Below are positions 9,090 through 20,056 of a stretch of DNA of 64,000 nucleotides, piece after piece. The position numbers were made by a program, and so were the translations under genes. A model generated the notes under the pieces. That model had not been told where the DNA came from and ran no database searches. It saw only the letters and a list, made by a program, of their open reading frames with translations. Position 1 is the first letter of the stretch; each line of letters opens with the position of its first letter. Source of the stretch: Methyloversatilis universalis EHg5 (GTDB lineage Bacteria; Pseudomonadota; Gammaproteobacteria; Burkholderiales; Rhodocyclaceae); the NCBI RefSeq assembly GCF_000378945.1, contig NZ_KB900539.1, positions 3,422,122 to 3,486,121 of the forward strand, written 5' to 3'.

Positions 9090-9698
9090 TTACTTGGCTT
9101 CGCCGTCGGCAGCCGCAGCTTCGTCCGACTTGGCGCCGCGCGGCAGCGTCAGCGTGGCGATCACCGGATCAGTGCCGTGGGTCAGCGCTTCCACGCCGGC
9201 CGGCAGCTTGATCTGGGACACGTGGATCGACTGGCCGACCGACAGGCTGGACAGGTCGACTTCGATGAATTCCGGCAGCTGGCTGGGCAGGCACTGGACA
9301 TCGATTTCGTTCATCACGTGCGACACGATGCCGCCCTGCAGCTTCACGCCCGGGGCTGCGTCGGCGTTCACGAAGTGGAACGGCACCTTGGTGTGCAGCT
9401 TGTGGGTGGCGTCAACGCGCTGGAAATCGACGTGCAGCACCTGCAGCTTGTAGGCGTGCATCTGGGTGTCGCGCAGCAGCACGGTTTCCTTTTCGCCTTC
9501 GACGTTCAGCGTCAGCACGGACGAATGGAAAGCTTCCTTGCGCAGGGCGTGGAAGATTTCGTTGTGGTCGAGGGTGATCGGCGTGGCGGCCTTGTCGCCG
9601 CCGTAGATGATGGCCGGGACCTGGGCGGTACGACGCAGGCGGCGGCTCGCTCCGGTGCCCTGCGCAACGCGCTTCTTGACGTTCATTTCGATGGACAT
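9090..9698 (-). CDS. rplY: 50S ribosomal protein L25/general stress protein Ctc
   Basis: Binds 5S rRNA in the large subunit. The 202-residue protein has the L25 RNA-binding domain at the N-terminus ([16 protein letters not shown]) and a TL5-type C-terminal domain ([20 protein letters not shown]), so it is the long CTC form rather than the 94-residue E. coli form. The ATG at 9698 has AGGAG well spaced upstream; a second in-frame ATG lies at 9686. It follows prs, as in many betaproteobacteria. Confidence 0.95.
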   Translation of the reverse strand: MSIEMNVKKRVAQGTGASRRLRRTAQVPAIIYGGDKAATPITLDHNEIFHALRKEAFHSSVLTLNVEGEKETVLLRDTQMHAYKLQVLHVDFQRVDATHKLHTKVPFHFVNADAAPGVKLQGGIVSHVMNEIDVQCLPSQLPEFIEVDLSSLSVGQSIHVSQIKLPAGVEALTHGTDPVIATLTLPRGAKSDEAAAADGEAK

Positions 9699-9760
9699 GA
9701 TGACTCCTGGTGATTGAAGGGCCGCCCGCGACCAGGCGACCCCGGGGTGTCCCGCTTCGC

Positions 9761-10711
9761 TTATTCCATGAAGAGGGACGAAACCGATTCCTCGTTGCTG
9801 ATGCGCAGCAGCGTTTCGGCCAGCAGCTCGGCGATGGACACGACACGGATGCGGTCGCAGGCCTGGGCGGCGGGCGACAGCGGAATGGTGTCGGTCACGA
9901 CCAGCTGGTCGAGATCGGAACTCTGGATGCGGTTGAGCGCTTCGCCCGACAGCACCGCATGGGTGCAGTAGGCCAGCACGCGCTCGGCGCCGTGTTCCTT
10001 CAGCGCCTGCGCCGCCTTGCACAGCGTGCCGGCGGTATCGACCATGTCGTCCATGATGACGCAGGTACGGCCGGTCACGTCGCCGATGATGTTCATCACT
10101 TCCGACACGTTCGCCTTCGGGCGACGCTTGTCGATGATGGCCAGATCGCACTCGAGGCGCTTGGCAAAGGCACGGGCACGCACCACGCCGCCGACGTCCG
10201 GCGACACCGCCATCAGGTTCGGGTATTCCTGCTTCCAGATGTCGCCGAGCAGGATGGGCGTGGCGTAGATGTTGTCGACCGGAATGTCGAAGAAGCCCTG
10301 GATCTGGTCAGCGTGCAGATCAACGGTGAGCAGGCGCTGCACACCGGCGGCCTGCAGCATGTTGGCCACCACCTTGGCGGTGATGGGCACGCGGGCGCTG
10401 CGCGGGCGACGGTCCTGGCGGGCGTAGCCGAAATAGGGCATCGCCGCAGTGATCCGGCCGGCCGACGCACGCTTCAGCGCGTCGACCAGGATCATCAGTT
10501 CCATCAGACTGTCGTTGGTCGGCGCACAGGTCGATTGCAGCACGAACACGTCCTTGCCGCGGACGTTCTCGAGGATTTCGACGTTGACTTCGCCGTCGGA
10601 GAAACGGCCGACCTGGGCACGGCCCAGCGACATGTTGAGCCGCTTGGCAACGTCCGCCGCCAGTTTGGGGTTGGCGTTGCCGGTAAAGATCATCAGGCTG
10701 TCGTAAGCCAT
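9761..10711 (-). CDS. prs: Ribose-phosphate pyrophosphokinase
   Basis: Makes PRPP from ribose 5-phosphate and ATP for nucleotide, His and Trp synthesis. Visible landmarks are [10 protein letters not shown], the [10 protein letters not shown] flexible loop, [13 protein letters not shown] and the PRPP-binding loop [13 protein letters not shown]. The start MAYDSLMIF at 10711 gives 316 aa, the standard length. The preceding 232 bases before the tRNA gene hold no gene and presumably include leader or promoter sequence. Confidence 0.96.
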   Translation of the reverse strand: MAYDSLMIFTGNANPKLAADVAKRLNMSLGRAQVGRFSDGEVNVEILENVRGKDVFVLQSTCAPTNDSLMELMILVDALKRASAGRITAAMPYFGYARQDRRPRSARVPITAKVVANMLQAAGVQRLLTVDLHADQIQGFFDIPVDNIYATPILLGDIWKQEYPNLMAVSPDVGGVVRARAFAKRLECDLAIIDKRRPKANVSEVMNIIGDVTGRTCVIMDDMVDTAGTLCKAAQALKEHGAERVLAYCTHAVLSGEALNRIQSSDLDQLVVTDTIPLSPAAQACDRIRVVSIAELLAETLLRISNEESVSSLFME

Positions 10712-10943
10712 GCTGCCTCGCGAAACTCGGTAGTTGCTGAATTCAAACCGGCTTGCGCCGGACCTGCTGTACGGCCGCCCTGTTCCGCCCGGCCTGTCTT
10801 TCCCGATCGGCGGATACTGCGACGTCCTGTTCCAGTTCGGAACTTGTTCAGGCAGATGACCGGTCTCGACCCGTCGGCATGCCTGCTGCCCTGAAAACAC
10901 ATCGGGCAGGCCCACACTGGCTGCGAGCCCGCCCGATCATATT

Positions 10944-11020
10944 TGGCTGAGGAGGAAGGATTCGAACCTTCGAATGCCGGAATCAAAATCCGGTGCCTTG
11001 ACCAACTTGGCGACTCCCCA
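10944..11020 (-). tRNA. tRNA-Gln (anticodon TTG)
   Basis: Read on the minus strand this is a 77-base cloverleaf: acceptor TGGGGAG pairing with CTCCTCA (one G-U), anticodon TTG at 10984-10986 within ATTTTGAT, T-arm GGTTCGAATCC, discriminator G and an encoded CCA end. The position between ispE and prs is a conserved betaproteobacterial arrangement. Confidence 0.96.
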
Positions 11021-11072
11021 AACTCTGCATCGACCCCGTCGCACGTATCCGTTGCGCCGCGGTTTCAAACCT

Positions 11073-11978
11073 TCAGCTTCCTTCAGGACTGCTGCCGTAA
11101 AGCGGATGCTCATCGAGCCCCTGTGCAGCAAACCCCTGCCAGCCTGCCGGCCACTTCGCCGACATTCTGTCCTGCAACTGCCTTGCTGCTTCGATATTCG
11201 CGCACTGCACGAACACGCATGCACCCGAACCGCTCATTCTGACCACCGCTTCACCCGCCTGAGCAGCCAGCAGCGAAATCGCCTGTCTGACTTCCGGGTA
11301 AAGCTTTGCGGCCACCGGCTGCAGATCGTTTCGACCGAAAAGACGGTCAATCGAGGGTGATGCAGCAAAGTCCGCTATTTTGCAGGCTTCGGTATCGCGT
11401 GTCAAATCCGGATCGGCAAAAATCCGTGGCGTCGGTACTGAAACGCCTGGCGCCACCACCAGATAGGCGGCCGGCGGCAACTGCAGCGGCTGCAGACGCT
11501 CGCCGACACCTTCGGCGAAGGCCGAGCGGCCGAACACGAATACCGGTACATCCGCCCCGAGCGTGAGGCCGATCGCCTGCAGCCGCTCGCGCGGCAGATC
11601 GAGCTGCCACAGCCGGTTCAGCGCGATCAGTACGGTGGCGGCATCGGAACTGCCACCGCCCAGACCGCCGCCCATGGGCAGGCGCTTGTCGATCTCGATC
11701 GCCACGCCCTGCGTGCAGCCGGTTTCCTGCTGCAGCAGCCGGGCCGCGCGTACCACCAGATCGTCGTCCGCGGGCACGCCCGGCACGTCGTTCAGCCGAT
11801 GCACCCGCCCGTCGTCGCGCGGCGTGAAGCGCAGCCGGTCGCCGTAATCCAGGAAGCGGAAGGCGGTCTGCAGCAGGTGGTAGCCATCGGCGCGTCGGCC
11901 CACCACGTGCAGGAACAGATTGATCTTGGCCGGCGCAGGCAACCATACGCCCCACGCCACCGCCAGCGGATCGCTCAT
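11073..11978 (-). CDS. ispE: 4-(cytidine 5'-diphospho)-2-C-methyl-D-erythritol kinase
   Basis: GHMP-family kinase of the MEP isoprenoid pathway. It has LPAPAKINLFLHV at the N-terminus, the ATP loop LPMGGGLGGGSSDAATVL, and a C-terminal RMSGSGACVF. Starting at MSDPLAV (11978) gives 301 aa and a four-base ATGA overlap with lolB; an upstream in-frame start at 11993 would intrude further into lolB and is less likely. Confidence 0.95.
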   Translation of the reverse strand: MSDPLAVAWGVWLPAPAKINLFLHVVGRRADGYHLLQTAFRFLDYGDRLRFTPRDDGRVHRLNDVPGVPADDDLVVRAARLLQQETGCTQGVAIEIDKRLPMGGGLGGGSSDAATVLIALNRLWQLDLPRERLQAIGLTLGADVPVFVFGRSAFAEGVGERLQPLQLPPAAYLVVAPGVSVPTPRIFADPDLTRDTEACKIADFAASPSIDRLFGRNDLQPVAAKLYPEVRQAISLLAAQAGEAVVRMSGSGACVFVQCANIEAARQLQDRMSAKWPAGWQGFAAQGLDEHPLYGSSPEGS

Positions 11979-12553
11979 GGCAGCGGATACCACTCGTCGA
12001 TGCGCAGCCGGAAGCTGTATTCGCCGTCACTGGCGTCGATCTGTCTCGGCAGCGCTTCCGTGCCGTCGCCATCGTACTCGGTGAATTCGACCCGCCAGTT
12101 GCGTTCGGACAGCACTGCGATGCGCCCGGCCGCGTCGCGTGCCCGGACATCGGCGCTGCCGGCGCGGCCGGTCACCCACACCGCGGCGCGCGACAGTGGC
12201 AGATCCATGCCGAACACCGTGCGCGACAGCGCATCCAGTGACGCTGCCTCGGTTACCCGCTGACGATCGTCGATCAGCCGCACGCCGCGCTCGTCGCGCA
12301 CCAGCTGCGCCAGTACCTTGCCCAGCGGTCCGTTGACCTGCAGTTCGTCGTGCCGGGTGGAATGCGTCCAGTCCAGTGCAGCCGACCCGCTCTGATCCGG
12401 CCCTTTGACGACGAAACGGCCGGACAGCGAGAAAGCCGGATCGACCGCATCGCGGGCACGCAGCGCAACCGGCGAAGCCGGTTCGTCGACCTGCGGCGGC
12501 ACGGCCGCACAGCCGGCGAGCGCGAGCGCGCCGGCACAGATGAAGGCGCGCAT
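11975..12553 (-). CDS. lolB: Outer-membrane lipoprotein receptor LolB
   Basis: Accepts lipoproteins from LolA and inserts them in the outer membrane. The 192-residue protein begins with a lipoprotein signal, MRAFICAGALALAGC, with Cys15 as the lipidation site (LAGC). The body shows LolB-like segments FSLSGRFVVKG, SAALDWTHS and the ending FRLRIDEWYPLP. The ATG overlaps the stop of the upstream TPR gene by one base. The lolB-ispE-tRNA-prs order supports the call. Confidence 0.9.
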   Translation of the reverse strand: MRAFICAGALALAGCAAVPPQVDEPASPVALRARDAVDPAFSLSGRFVVKGPDQSGSAALDWTHSTRHDELQVNGPLGKVLAQLVRDERGVRLIDDRQRVTEAASLDALSRTVFGMDLPLSRAAVWVTGRAGSADVRARDAAGRIAVLSERNWRVEFTEYDGDGTEALPRQIDASDGEYSFRLRIDEWYPLP

Positions 12554-14289
12554 CACGGAATGAAACGCTTGATGGTCTGTTCGAGCGCCGCGTTGTCCGG
12601 GTGCTGGGCCGCGACGGTGCGCCACAGCTTTTCGGCGTCTTCGCGGCGGCCGAGCAGCCACTGCACCTCGCCCAGATGGGCGGCGATCTCCGGATCCGGC
12701 CGGATAGCGAAGGCGCGCTCGAGATAGCCCAGCGCACCATTCAGGTCACCGCGACGGAACAGCACCCAGCCCATGCTGTCGAGGATGAACGGATCTTCCG
12801 GCGCCAGCTCCAGCCCCTTGGCAATCAGGGCCTGCGCCTCGTCCAGCCGGATGTTGCGTTCGGTCAGCGAATAGCCGAGCGCGTTGTAGGCATGGGCGTG
12901 ATCCGGCTTCAGCGCGATCAGCCGGCGCAGCCGCTGTTCGGCCACGTCGATCTTCTGCTGCCGCTCGGCGATCATCGCGGTTTCGTACAGCAGATCCGGG
13001 CTGTCCGGCTGCGCAACCAGCGCTTCTTCCAGCACTGCGGTGCCTTCGTCGGCACGACCGGCGTCGCGCAGCAGCTGGAATTCCATCAGCGCCGAACGCG
13101 CCCTGTCGCCACCCGGCTGGGCCGCCAGCGCGTGCAGGTGGGTGCGCGCTTCGTCCAGCCTGCCGCTGCGGCTGAGCAGCAGCACATAGCGCCCCTGCGC
13201 GCCCATGTAGTGATCGCCCTGACCGACCTGGCGATACCAGTCCAGCGCTTCGTCCGTCTGCTTGAGTTCCTCGGCCAGCTGACCCAGATAGAGACGGATC
13301 AGATTGGGGTCGGCCGGCCGCTGCGCGAGCAGCTGCTTGAAATAGCCCTGGGCACCGGCATAGTCCTGCATCTGCATGGCCAGCACGCCGACCGCAAACA
13401 GCACGTCCGGATTGTTCGGGGCACCGCCCAGCAGCGCTTCGAACTGCTTGCGCGCGGCCGGGAAATTGCGCTCGGACACCAGCGCGCGGGCGTACTGCAT
13501 GCGCACGTCGCGCGCCTGCGGATAGCGCTTCAGATAGTCGCCCATCAGTCGCGTGGCCGCAGGCGGATCGGTTTCGGCGGTGGTCTGCGCCTTCAGCAGC
13601 AGGCCCAGCTCCCATTCGGGACGCATCGCGTGCGCCTTGGCCGCGTCGTCCTGCGCACGCTTGGGTTCGCGCGCCTGCAGCGCCGCCTGGGCGCGGGCAA
13701 ACCACGCTTCCGGGTACTGCAGATAAGGCTCGGTCAGACGGTCGACAATGCCCAGCACCTCGGTCTTGTCGGTCAGCCGGGCCAGCACACGGTTCAGCCG
13801 CATCAGGCTTTCGCCGATCTGCACGCCCTCCTGCGCCAGCAGAGCCGCCAGCTGCGGCTCCAGCTCCTGTGGCCGGTTGGCATTGACCAGCAGGCCGGAC
13901 AGCATCTGCCGTGCCTGGATGGATTCCGGGTCCAGTTCCAGCCAGAGCTGGGTGGCCTGCAACGCGATGTCGTTCTGCCGGCTGAAAGCGGCGATTTCCG
14001 ACGCCCGCTTGGCGATGCGCGGGTCGCGGGTCGATTGCGCCAGATCCAGATAGGCCGCGGCCGACACCCCAAGTTCGCCGCGCTGAGCAGCCACCTCGCC
14101 CAAAAGCAGCTGGTAAGTGATCTGGCGGGTCAGTTCGAGTTCGGGCAGAGGCGGCGTACGCGGTGCCGGTTCGCTGCGTTCTTCGGCAGGTGCGGCCGCA
14201 ACCGGCGGCTTCCTTACGGTGTGGGCACAAGCGCCCAGCAGCAGCGGAAGCAGGGCTGCGAACAGCAGGGGACGGAATTTCATGGGCAT
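12553..14289 (-). CDS. Tetratricopeptide-repeat lipoprotein
   Basis: A 578-residue predicted outer- or inner-membrane lipoprotein: hydrophobic signal then LLLGAC with lipidation Cys21. The rest is TPR repeats, clearest at the C-terminus (DHAHAYNALGYSLTERN, then EDPFILDSMGWVLFRRGDLN). Similar proteins precede lolB in many betaproteobacteria, but their function is unknown to me; a scaffold in envelope assembly is only a guess. I start at MPMKF; MKF six bases later is equally possible, and the longer open frame would lose the signal peptide. Confidence 0.85.
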   Translation of the reverse strand: MPMKFRPLLFAALLPLLLGACAHTVRKPPVAAAPAEERSEPAPRTPPLPELELTRQITYQLLLGEVAAQRGELGVSAAAYLDLAQSTRDPRIAKRASEIAAFSRQNDIALQATQLWLELDPESIQARQMLSGLLVNANRPQELEPQLAALLAQEGVQIGESLMRLNRVLARLTDKTEVLGIVDRLTEPYLQYPEAWFARAQAALQAREPKRAQDDAAKAHAMRPEWELGLLLKAQTTAETDPPAATRLMGDYLKRYPQARDVRMQYARALVSERNFPAARKQFEALLGGAPNNPDVLFAVGVLAMQMQDYAGAQGYFKQLLAQRPADPNLIRLYLGQLAEELKQTDEALDWYRQVGQGDHYMGAQGRYVLLLSRSGRLDEARTHLHALAAQPGGDRARSALMEFQLLRDAGRADEGTAVLEEALVAQPDSPDLLYETAMIAERQQKIDVAEQRLRRLIALKPDHAHAYNALGYSLTERNIRLDEAQALIAKGLELAPEDPFILDSMGWVLFRRGDLNGALGYLERAFAIRPDPEIAAHLGEVQWLLGRREDAEKLWRTVAAQHPDNAALEQTIKRFIP

Positions 14290-14524
14290 GATCGCCGGAG
14301 GCCTGTAGAAGTGCCGATCAGGGTGTGCAGGGGTGAGATGTACGCGCTTACGGGCTTTGAGTGGGGCCGCTAGAATTCGTTGCAGCACCTCGCCACACCG
14401 CTGCGGCCTGCAATGATGCAGGCGGTCGGCCCGATGTTAGTCCAAATATGCCCTGCCTGATGTGCAGGTCGCGCACACGCCGACGCACCTCGACCCCGCT
14501 CCCTTCCCGACCCGCTTCCGTCCC

Positions 14525-15337
14525 ATGCCCGAACTGCCCGAAGTCGAAGTGACCCGCCGCGGCATCGCCGCGCCACTGACCGGCCTCACCGTAAGCACGG
14601 TCACCGTGCGCGAACCGCGGCTGCGCTGGCCGGTGCCCGCCGGGCTGAGCACGACCCTGCCCGGCCAGACGCTGCGCGACATCGACCGGCGCGCGAAATA
14701 CCTGCTGCTGCGCTTCGACCGCGGCACCCTCATCCTGCACCTGGGCATGTCCGGCAGCCTGCGCGTGCTGGACCCGGAGGTGCCACCGGAAAAGCACGAT
14801 CACCTGGACATCGTGTTCGGCGACCGGCTGCTGCGCCTGCGCGACCCGCGCCGCTTCGGCGCGGCGCTGTGGCACGAGGGGCCGGACGACGCACACGCGC
14901 TGCTGGCCAGCCTCGGGCCGGAACCGCTGGGTGCGGATTTCACCGCTGCCGGGCTGCAGGTGGCACTCGCCCGTCGCAGCTGCGCGATCAAGCTGGCCAT
15001 CATGGACAGCGCAGTCGTGGTCGGCGTCGGCAACATCTATGCGTCGGAAAGCCTGTTCCGCGCGCGCATCCGGCCGGGCACCGCGGCGCGGCGGCTGACC
15101 GGCCCGCAATGCGCCCGCCTGCGCGACGAGATACGCGCCACGCTGAACGACGCGCTGGCGGCCGGCGGCAGCACGCTGCGCGACTTCCTGCATGCGGACG
15201 GCGAACCCGGCTATTTCCAGCAGTCCTATTTCGTCTATGGCCGGGACGGTCAGCCCTGCCGCGTCTGCGGCACGGCGATACGGCAGCGCCGCATGGGCGC
15301 GCGTTCCACCTTCTTCTGTCCGTCCTGCCAGCGTTAG
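14525..15337 (+). CDS. mutM: Formamidopyrimidine-DNA glycosylase
   Basis: Base-excision repair glycosylase/AP lyase for 8-oxoguanine. The mature N-terminus PELPEVE supplies the catalytic Pro and Glu, which fixes the start at 14525 although the frame is open further upstream. LILHLGMSGSL holds the conserved Lys/Met region equivalent, and the C-terminal zinc finger has CRVCGT and FFCPSCQ. The length of 270 aa is normal. A 235-base gap without recognised features separates it from the divergent TPR gene. Confidence 0.96.
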   Translation: MPELPEVEVTRRGIAAPLTGLTVSTVTVREPRLRWPVPAGLSTTLPGQTLRDIDRRAKYLLLRFDRGTLILHLGMSGSLRVLDPEVPPEKHDHLDIVFGDRLLRLRDPRRFGAALWHEGPDDAHALLASLGPEPLGADFTAAGLQVALARRSCAIKLAIMDSAVVVGVGNIYASESLFRARIRPGTAARRLTGPQCARLRDEIRATLNDALAAGGSTLRDFLHADGEPGYFQQSYFVYGRDGQPCRVCGTAIRQRRMGARSTFFCPSCQR

Positions 15338-15383
15338 CAGCCGGGGCCTGTGCTAGATTGACAGATGGGTGAAGGAGACGGCG

Positions 15384-17336
15384 ATGGGCATGCAGGAGGA
15401 ATTGTCGGCGTATGGCGCATGGCGCACGCGGGTCGAACAGACGGTTACCCGTCTGCGCGGCTGGCTGTTCGAAGCCAATCTGAGCGATACGCACAACGAC
15501 CAGTGCATAGACCAGCTTCTGCAGAAGCTGCGTGACGACCGGCTGGTGGTCGCCTTCGTCGCCGAGTTCTCGCGCGGCAAATCGGAGCTGATCAACGCCA
15601 TCTTCTTTGGCGACCAGGGCACGCGGGTGCTGCCCTCCAGCACCGGCCGCACCACCATGTGTCCGACCGAACTGATGTACGACCCGGCCCGCCCGGCCTG
15701 CATCGACCTGCTGCCGATCGACACCCGGCGCGGCAACACGCCGGTGGCCGACTACAAGAGTCAGCCCGCGGCCTGGACCCGCATCCCGCTCGACACCGGA
15801 TCGACGCCGGCCATGCAGCAGGCGCTCACCCGGGTCAGCGAACAGCGCCGGGCCACCATCTCCGATGCCGAAGCGATGGGTTTCCGCATCGACCTGAGCG
15901 GCGAAACCGGCCTGCAGCCGGACGCGCAGGGCGGCGTGCAGGTGCCGGCCTGGCGCCATGCGGTGATCAATCTGCCGCACCCGCTGCTGCGCCAGGGCCT
16001 GGTCATTCTCGACACCCCGGGTCTGAACGCGATCGGCGCCGAACCGGAACTGACGCTGTCGCTGCTGCCGGCTGCGCACGCGGTGCTGTTCGTGCTGGGC
16101 ATGGACACCGGCGTCACCCAGAGCGACCTCGGCGTCTGGAAGACGCACGTGACCGCCGCCGGCGGTTCGCGTCAGGGCCGCATCGCGGTGCTGAACAAGA
16201 TGGACAGCCTGTGGGACGGACTGCGCAGCGAAGCCCAGATCGAGGCGGAAATACAGCGCCAGATCGAATCCTGTGCGCTCACGCTGGACATTCCGGCCTC
16301 ACGCGTCTTTCCGGTCTCGGCGCAGAAAGGCCTGCTGGCGCGCATCCAGCATGACGACGCGCTGCTGGCGCGCAGCCGCCTGCCGCAGCTGGAACGCGCG
16401 CTGGTCGAGGACCTGCTGCCCGCCAAGCGCGACATCGTCGCGGCAGCGGTCGAGCACGACGCCGGTGAACTGATCAAGCGCATGCAGGAACTGCTGGCCG
16501 GCCGGCGGCGCGGTCTGGAAGAGCAGCAGGCGGAATTTTCCGACCTGCGCGGCAAGAACCGCGGCGTCATCCAGTACATGCTGAAGCGGGTGAAAGCCGA
16601 GAAGGAAGAGTTCGAGCGCGGCCTGGAACGCTTCTACGCCACCCGCAATGTGTTCTCGTCGCAGACCAATGCGCTGTTCGCCCACCTCGGCATGGACGCG
16701 CTGCGCACCCGCACCAATCACACACGCGAAGTGATGGAAGCGGCCAACTTCTCGCTGCAGCTGCGCGACGCGATGAATGCCTTCTTCGAAGGCGTGCGCG
16801 AAAGCCTGCGCCAGTCCGCCACCAGCGTGGACGAAATCTTCCACATGATGGAAGCGATGTACCAGCGCTTCTCGACCGAGCACGACCTCCGGCTGGGCGT
16901 ACCGGTGCCGTTCTCGGTACAGCGCTACGAAAAGGACATCAACCGGCTGGAAACCGCCTTCCACCAGCAGTTCAACACCTGGCTCAATCTGCTCACCACC
17001 GAAAAGCGCCTGCTCACCCAGCGCTTCTTCGAAACCGTGGCGGTGCAGGTGCGCAAGCACATGGAAGTGGTGAACCGCGACGTCGAGCACTGGCTGCGCG
17101 CCATCATGGCGCCGCTGGAAAACCAGGTGCGGGAACACCAGAAACAGCTGAAGCGCCGGCTGGAAAGCGTGAAGCGCATTCACGAGGCGACCGATACGCT
17201 GGAAGAACGGATCGAGGATCTGCGCCAGACCGGCGCGGCGATAGACCAGCAGCTGGAAGAACTGGGGCGCCTGCAGGGGGCGCTGGACTCGGCGCTGCGC
17301 GCGCCGGTGCTGAGGGTGGTATCGGCGGCGGCCTGA
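15384..17336 (+). CDS. Dynamin-family GTPase
   Basis: A 650-residue bacterial dynamin-like protein. The GTPase domain has a P-loop AEFSRGKSELINA near residue 55 (the usual first Gly is Ala), a switch region TGRTTMCPTEL, G3 LDTPGLNAI and G4 LNKMDSL. The C-terminal half is helical and rich in Glu/Lys/Arg, suggesting a coiled-coil stalk; no clear transmembrane segment is visible. Such proteins remodel or protect membranes, but the role here is unknown. ATG 15384 has GGAG eight bases upstream; an in-frame GTG at 15369 is a weaker start. Confidence 0.85.
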   Translation: MGMQEELSAYGAWRTRVEQTVTRLRGWLFEANLSDTHNDQCIDQLLQKLRDDRLVVAFVAEFSRGKSELINAIFFGDQGTRVLPSSTGRTTMCPTELMYDPARPACIDLLPIDTRRGNTPVADYKSQPAAWTRIPLDTGSTPAMQQALTRVSEQRRATISDAEAMGFRIDLSGETGLQPDAQGGVQVPAWRHAVINLPHPLLRQGLVILDTPGLNAIGAEPELTLSLLPAAHAVLFVLGMDTGVTQSDLGVWKTHVTAAGGSRQGRIAVLNKMDSLWDGLRSEAQIEAEIQRQIESCALTLDIPASRVFPVSAQKGLLARIQHDDALLARSRLPQLERALVEDLLPAKRDIVAAAVEHDAGELIKRMQELLAGRRRGLEEQQAEFSDLRGKNRGVIQYMLKRVKAEKEEFERGLERFYATRNVFSSQTNALFAHLGMDALRTRTNHTREVMEAANFSLQLRDAMNAFFEGVRESLRQSATSVDEIFHMMEAMYQRFSTEHDLRLGVPVPFSVQRYEKDINRLETAFHQQFNTWLNLLTTEKRLLTQRFFETVAVQVRKHMEVVNRDVEHWLRAIMAPLENQVREHQKQLKRRLESVKRIHEATDTLEERIEDLRQTGAAIDQQLEELGRLQGALDSALRAPVLRVVSAAA

Positions 17337-17358
17337 CGCCGGCCGCCGGAATGCAGGG

Positions 17359-18108
<750 letters not shown>

Positions 18109-18112
<4 letters not shown>

Positions 18113-18642
18113 GATCGTTCCAGCAGCTGGTAATGGACTTGCCCCGCCCGCCCTTCGCGCGTCGCCTGGAAATCACCGAGCTCGGCCACCGGCTGTTCCG
18201 CCTCGCAATAAATCACCGCATCGTCGGTCAGCAGACCGGACAGATGCGGCTGCACGCGTTCGAGCAGGCCCTTGCCGTAGGGCGGGTCGAGAAAGAGTAC
18301 ATCGAAGCGCTGCGGCGGATGGGCGGCGAATTCTAGCGCATCGCCCCGTACCAGCCTGGCCTGGGGTGCGGGCAGCAGCTCGACCGCCTCGCGCAACCGG
18401 CCGAAGGCGCGCGCGTCGCGTTCGACCAGCGTGACCGAGGCAGCACCGCGCGACGCGGCTTCGAAGCCGAGCACGCCGGTGCCTGCGAACAGATCGAGAC
18501 AGTGCAGGCCGTCCAGATCCTGGCCCAGCCAGTTGAACAGCCGCTCGCGCACCGAATCGGGCGTCGGGCGCAGGCCGGGCACGGCGGCGACCGGAAGGAG
18601 ACGGCTGCGCCACTGGCCGCCGATGATGCGTATGCGGGACAT
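18109..18642 (-). CDS. rsmD: 16S rRNA (guanine(966)-N2)-methyltransferase
   Basis: SAM-dependent methyltransferase acting on the small ribosomal subunit. It shows [13 protein letters not shown], the [15 protein letters not shown] segment, the SAM loop [18 protein letters not shown] and the catalytic DPPYGKG. At 177 aa it is a standard RsmD. It lies directly before coaD with a four-base overlap. Confidence 0.95.
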
Positions 18643-18715
18643 GGCGCGGATTCTACCTGCGCACCTGCCCGCACACGTGACGGCGCCGGTCGGGCGCCGG
18701 CCGGCGACCGATCGC

Positions 18716-20056
18716 TCAGTCGCCGGCGACGATCACCCGCACCATGTGCTCGGCCGACAGACGGCGGCGGAAGGCGTCCTTCACCTGGGCGGCGGTCACC
18801 GCTTCCACCCGCTCAGGGAACTTGCTGAGCCAGTCCAGCGGCAGGCCGTAGAAGCCGATCACCGCAAGGCTTTCCAGCAGCTTGCGGTTGCTGTCGAGAC
18901 GCAGCGAATAGCCATCGACCAGATTGCGCTTGGCCGCCTTCAGTTCGTCGTCGGTCGGACCGTCGGCGATGAATTTCGCCAGCGTTTCATCGACCACCTT
19001 GAGCGCGTCGGCCGCCTGCGCGCGCTGGGTCTGCAGACCGATCTGGAACGGCCCGGGCTCGCGCTGCGGGTTGAAATAGCTGTACACGCTGTAGGCGTAG
19101 CCGCGCTTCTCGCGCACTTCCTTGGTCAGCCGTGACACGAAACCGCCGCCGCCGAGGATGTAGTTGCCGACCTGCAGCGGGAAGAAATCCGGGTCGCCAC
19201 GCCGGGTGACCGGCTCGCCGACGAAAATGTGGCTCTGGTTGGCCGGATGCGCGATGCGCTCGGTCACCGCCTTCGGCATGGTGACCGCCGGAATTGGTGC
19301 CAGCGGCTCGCCCGCCGGCAGATCGCCGGTCAGCTGCAGCGCAATGGCCTCCGCCTGTTCGCGGGTCACGTCGCCGACGATGGACACCACCGCGCGCGAC
19401 GCGACGTAATGGCGACGGTAGTGGGCCAGCAGGTCGTCACGGGTGATGGCGGCCACCGATTCGACGGTGGCGCTGCGGCCGTACGGATGGTCACCGTACA
19501 GCGCCCGGGCGAAGGCCTTGCTGCCGATCTGGTCCGGCTTGGTATCGGCTTCACGCAGACTGGCGGTGGCACGGGCCTTTTCGCGCTCCAGCACCGCAGC
19601 GGGGAATTCCGGCCGGGTGAGCACGGTGCGCAGCAGCGCCAGCGCCCCGTCACGCTCGCGGGCGCTGGACAGCGTGCGCAGCGACAGGCCGGCACGGTCG
19701 TTGTCGGCCACGCCGGACAGGCGGGCACCCAGATCGCTGAATTTTTCGGCCAGCGCGTCTTCATCCAGACCACCGGCAGCGGCGTCCAGCATGCCTTGGG
19801 TCATGCCGGCCAGACCGCTGCGGCCGGCCGGGTCGCGCGCGGCGCCGGCATCGAAATCGACCTGCAGGTCGAGGATGGGCAGCACATGGCTTTCGACGAA
19901 ATACACCCGGGCGCCATTGGCGGCCACCCAGTGCTGGATGTTCACGTTCGCCCACGCCGGAACGGACAGCGCGAACAGCGCGGCGGCCTGCAGCAGCGGA
20001 TGTCGGAAGAATCGGTTCATCGGATTCACCAGAAGAAAATCGTTGCGGAAACGCAT
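18716..20056 (-). CDS. M16-family peptidase-like subunit lacking the zinc motif
   Basis: A 446-residue exported member of the pitrilysin/insulinase family. Where active members carry HxxEH this one has GLAGMTQGMLDA, so it should not bind zinc. It does keep the C-terminal Arg/Tyr motif (REKRGYAYSVYSYF) that completes the active site in two-subunit M16B enzymes. It follows the active subunit with a one-base overlap, which suggests a heterodimer. A later start (MNRFF, 20020) would give a cleaner signal peptide ending near VPAWA. Confidence 0.88.
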   Translation of the reverse strand: MRFRNDFLLVNPMNRFFRHPLLQAAALFALSVPAWANVNIQHWVAANGARVYFVESHVLPILDLQVDFDAGAARDPAGRSGLAGMTQGMLDAAAGGLDEDALAEKFSDLGARLSGVADNDRAGLSLRTLSSARERDGALALLRTVLTRPEFPAAVLEREKARATASLREADTKPDQIGSKAFARALYGDHPYGRSATVESVAAITRDDLLAHYRRHYVASRAVVSIVGDVTREQAEAIALQLTGDLPAGEPLAPIPAVTMPKAVTERIAHPANQSHIFVGEPVTRRGDPDFFPLQVGNYILGGGGFVSRLTKEVREKRGYAYSVYSYFNPQREPGPFQIGLQTQRAQAADALKVVDETLAKFIADGPTDDELKAAKRNLVDGYSLRLDSNRKLLESLAVIGFYGLPLDWLSKFPERVEAVTAAQVKDAFRRRLSAEHMVRVIVAGD

